The notes beneath the pieces were generated by a model. That model had not been told where the DNA came from. It did no database searches and saw nothing but the letters and a program-made list of their open reading frames with translations. DNA of 7,047 nt from Pseudomonadota bacterium (GTDB taxonomy: Bacteria; Pseudomonadota; Alphaproteobacteria; Acetobacterales; Acetobacteraceae), in NCBI GenBank assembly GCA_021828605.1, contig JAJZEG010000251.1:3794-10840 (forward strand), given 5' to 3'. Below are positions 6,422-7,047 of this stretch, piece by piece; position 1 is the first letter of the stretch, and the number at the start of each line of letters is the position of its first letter. The position numbers were made by a program, and so were the translations under genes.

Positions 6422-6426
6422 AACCC

Positions 6427-7047
6427 ATGAATATCCATGAATATCAAGCCAAGGAACTGCTGAAATCCTATGGCGTCGCTGTGCTCGATGGCTATGTGGC
6501 CTGGAGTGCGGAAGAAGCGGCTCAGGCGGCGGCCAAGCTGCCGGGGCCGGTTTATGTGGTGAAATCGCAAATCCATGCGGGCGGTCGGGGTGCCGGGCAT
6601 TTCAAGGATGACCCGTCAGGCAAAGGCGGCGTGCGGCTGACCCGCTCGGCGGAGGAGGTGGCGCAGGCGGCGGGCGCGATGCTCGGCCATACCTTGGTCA
6701 CCAAGCAGACCGGCCTAGCCGGGCGCATGGTGCGGCGGATTTATGTGGAAGCGGGCTGCGATATCAAGCGCGAACTCTATTTATCGCTGCTGGTCGACCG
6801 CGCGGTGTCGCAAGTGGTGATCATGGCCTCGACCGAGGGCGGCATGGAAATCGAGGAGGTGGCCGAGCATCATCCCGAGAAAATCATTCGCGTCGCGATT
6901 GACCCGGCGGCGGGGATTTCCGGGTTTCATGCGCGCAAATTGGCGTTTGCGCTGGGGTTGGATGCCAAGCAGCAGAAATCCTTCGGCAAATTCGTCAATG
7001 CGATGTATCAGGCCTTCATTGCGCTCGATTGCGCGATTGTCGAGATC
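6427..7047 (+). CDS. sucC: Succinate-CoA ligase (ADP-forming) beta subunit, C-terminus cut by window edge
   Basis: The first 207 codons are present, about half of the usual ~390-400. The protein opens with [16 protein letters not shown], the standard SucC start, and shows the ATP-grasp nucleotide-binding segment [14 protein letters not shown] (44-57), with Lys46 at the position of the ATP-contacting lysine in the Escherichia coli enzyme. KGGVRL (66-71), [10 protein letters not shown] (87-96), [11 protein letters not shown] (115-125), [12 protein letters not shown] (135-146) and DPAAG (159-163) are all typical. With SucD it converts succinyl-CoA to succinate with formation of ATP in the TCA cycle, in the cytoplasm. 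sucD is expected just beyond the right edge but cannot be seen. A malate-CoA ligase beta subunit (mtkA) is a related alternative, but the sequence reads as SucC. No mdh lies directly upstream. Confidence 0.95.
   Translation, partial: MNIHEYQAKELLKSYGVAVLDGYVAWSAEEAAQAAAKLPGPVYVVKSQIHAGGRGAGHFKDDPSGKGGVRLTRSAEEVAQAAGAMLGHTLVTKQTGLAGRMVRRIYVEAGCDIKRELYLSLLVDRAVSQVVIMASTEGGMEIEEVAEHHPEKIIRVAIDPAAGISGFHARKLAFALGLDAKQQKSFGKFVNAMYQAFIALDCAIVEI

Larger units (their letters stand above)
6088..6426 (+). other. 339-bp intergenic region between zapE and sucC, no convincing gene
   Basis: I find no protein gene here that I would defend. The region is visibly less GC-rich and less codon-like than its neighbours. 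It holds a long-looped inverted repeat just after zapE (6097-6136), a nested inverted repeat (6192-6233), two overlapping alternative hairpins (6316-6342), a run of eight C (6386-6393), and the sucC ribosome binding site. I see no classical rho-independent terminator with a T tract. No -35/-10 pair with good spacing for sucC stood out. A promoter and leader for sucC presumably lie within it. Confidence 0.6.

Overview
The window reads as ordinary chromosome of a GC-rich alphaproteobacterium, probably a member of the Acetobacteraceae/Rhodospirillales. This is an inference. It rests on the alphaproteobacterial style of the sucC and zapE products, the G/C-rich third codon positions, and an N-terminal FDP..YY / NPD / HYL..G..EGR repeat module that I associate with glycosyltransferases of that group. 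No RNA gene, CRISPR array, transposase or integrase was found.

Layout. Positions 1-3063 (minus strand) hold the first 1021 codons of one very large glycan enzyme that runs off the left edge. In order it has five degenerate ~37-residue repeats, a WbsX-type domain, a GT4 glycosyltransferase domain and the start of a GT2 domain. Only two bases upstream lies an amidase-signature enzyme (3066-4721, minus, GTG start), so the two almost certainly form one leftward transcription unit. A 190-bp divergent intergenic region (4722-4911) carries a triplicated 12-bp repeat that runs into the amidase ribosome binding site. To the right, zapE (4912-6087, plus, GTG start) encodes an AFG1/ZapE P-loop ATPase. 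A 339-bp gap (6088-6426) without a convincing gene follows. It contains several inverted repeats, including two overlapping, mutually exclusive hairpins, and a run of eight C. The window ends in the first 207 codons of sucC, the succinate-CoA ligase beta subunit of the TCA cycle.

How the genes relate. The leftward pair looks like accessory surface-polysaccharide metabolism: a multi-domain sugar-processing or transferring enzyme and an amide hydrolase whose substrate is unknown. The rightward genes are housekeeping: ZapE, linked to cell division and protein quality control, and SucC. In many alphaproteobacteria a zapE/AFG1-mdh-sucC-sucD order is seen; here mdh is absent from between them. Nothing in the window is plainly a new system. 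The most notable items are the fused WbsX-GT4-GT2 protein with a GH99-like acidic pair, its tight pairing with an amidase, the repeat leader of the amidase, and the alternative hairpins ahead of sucC.
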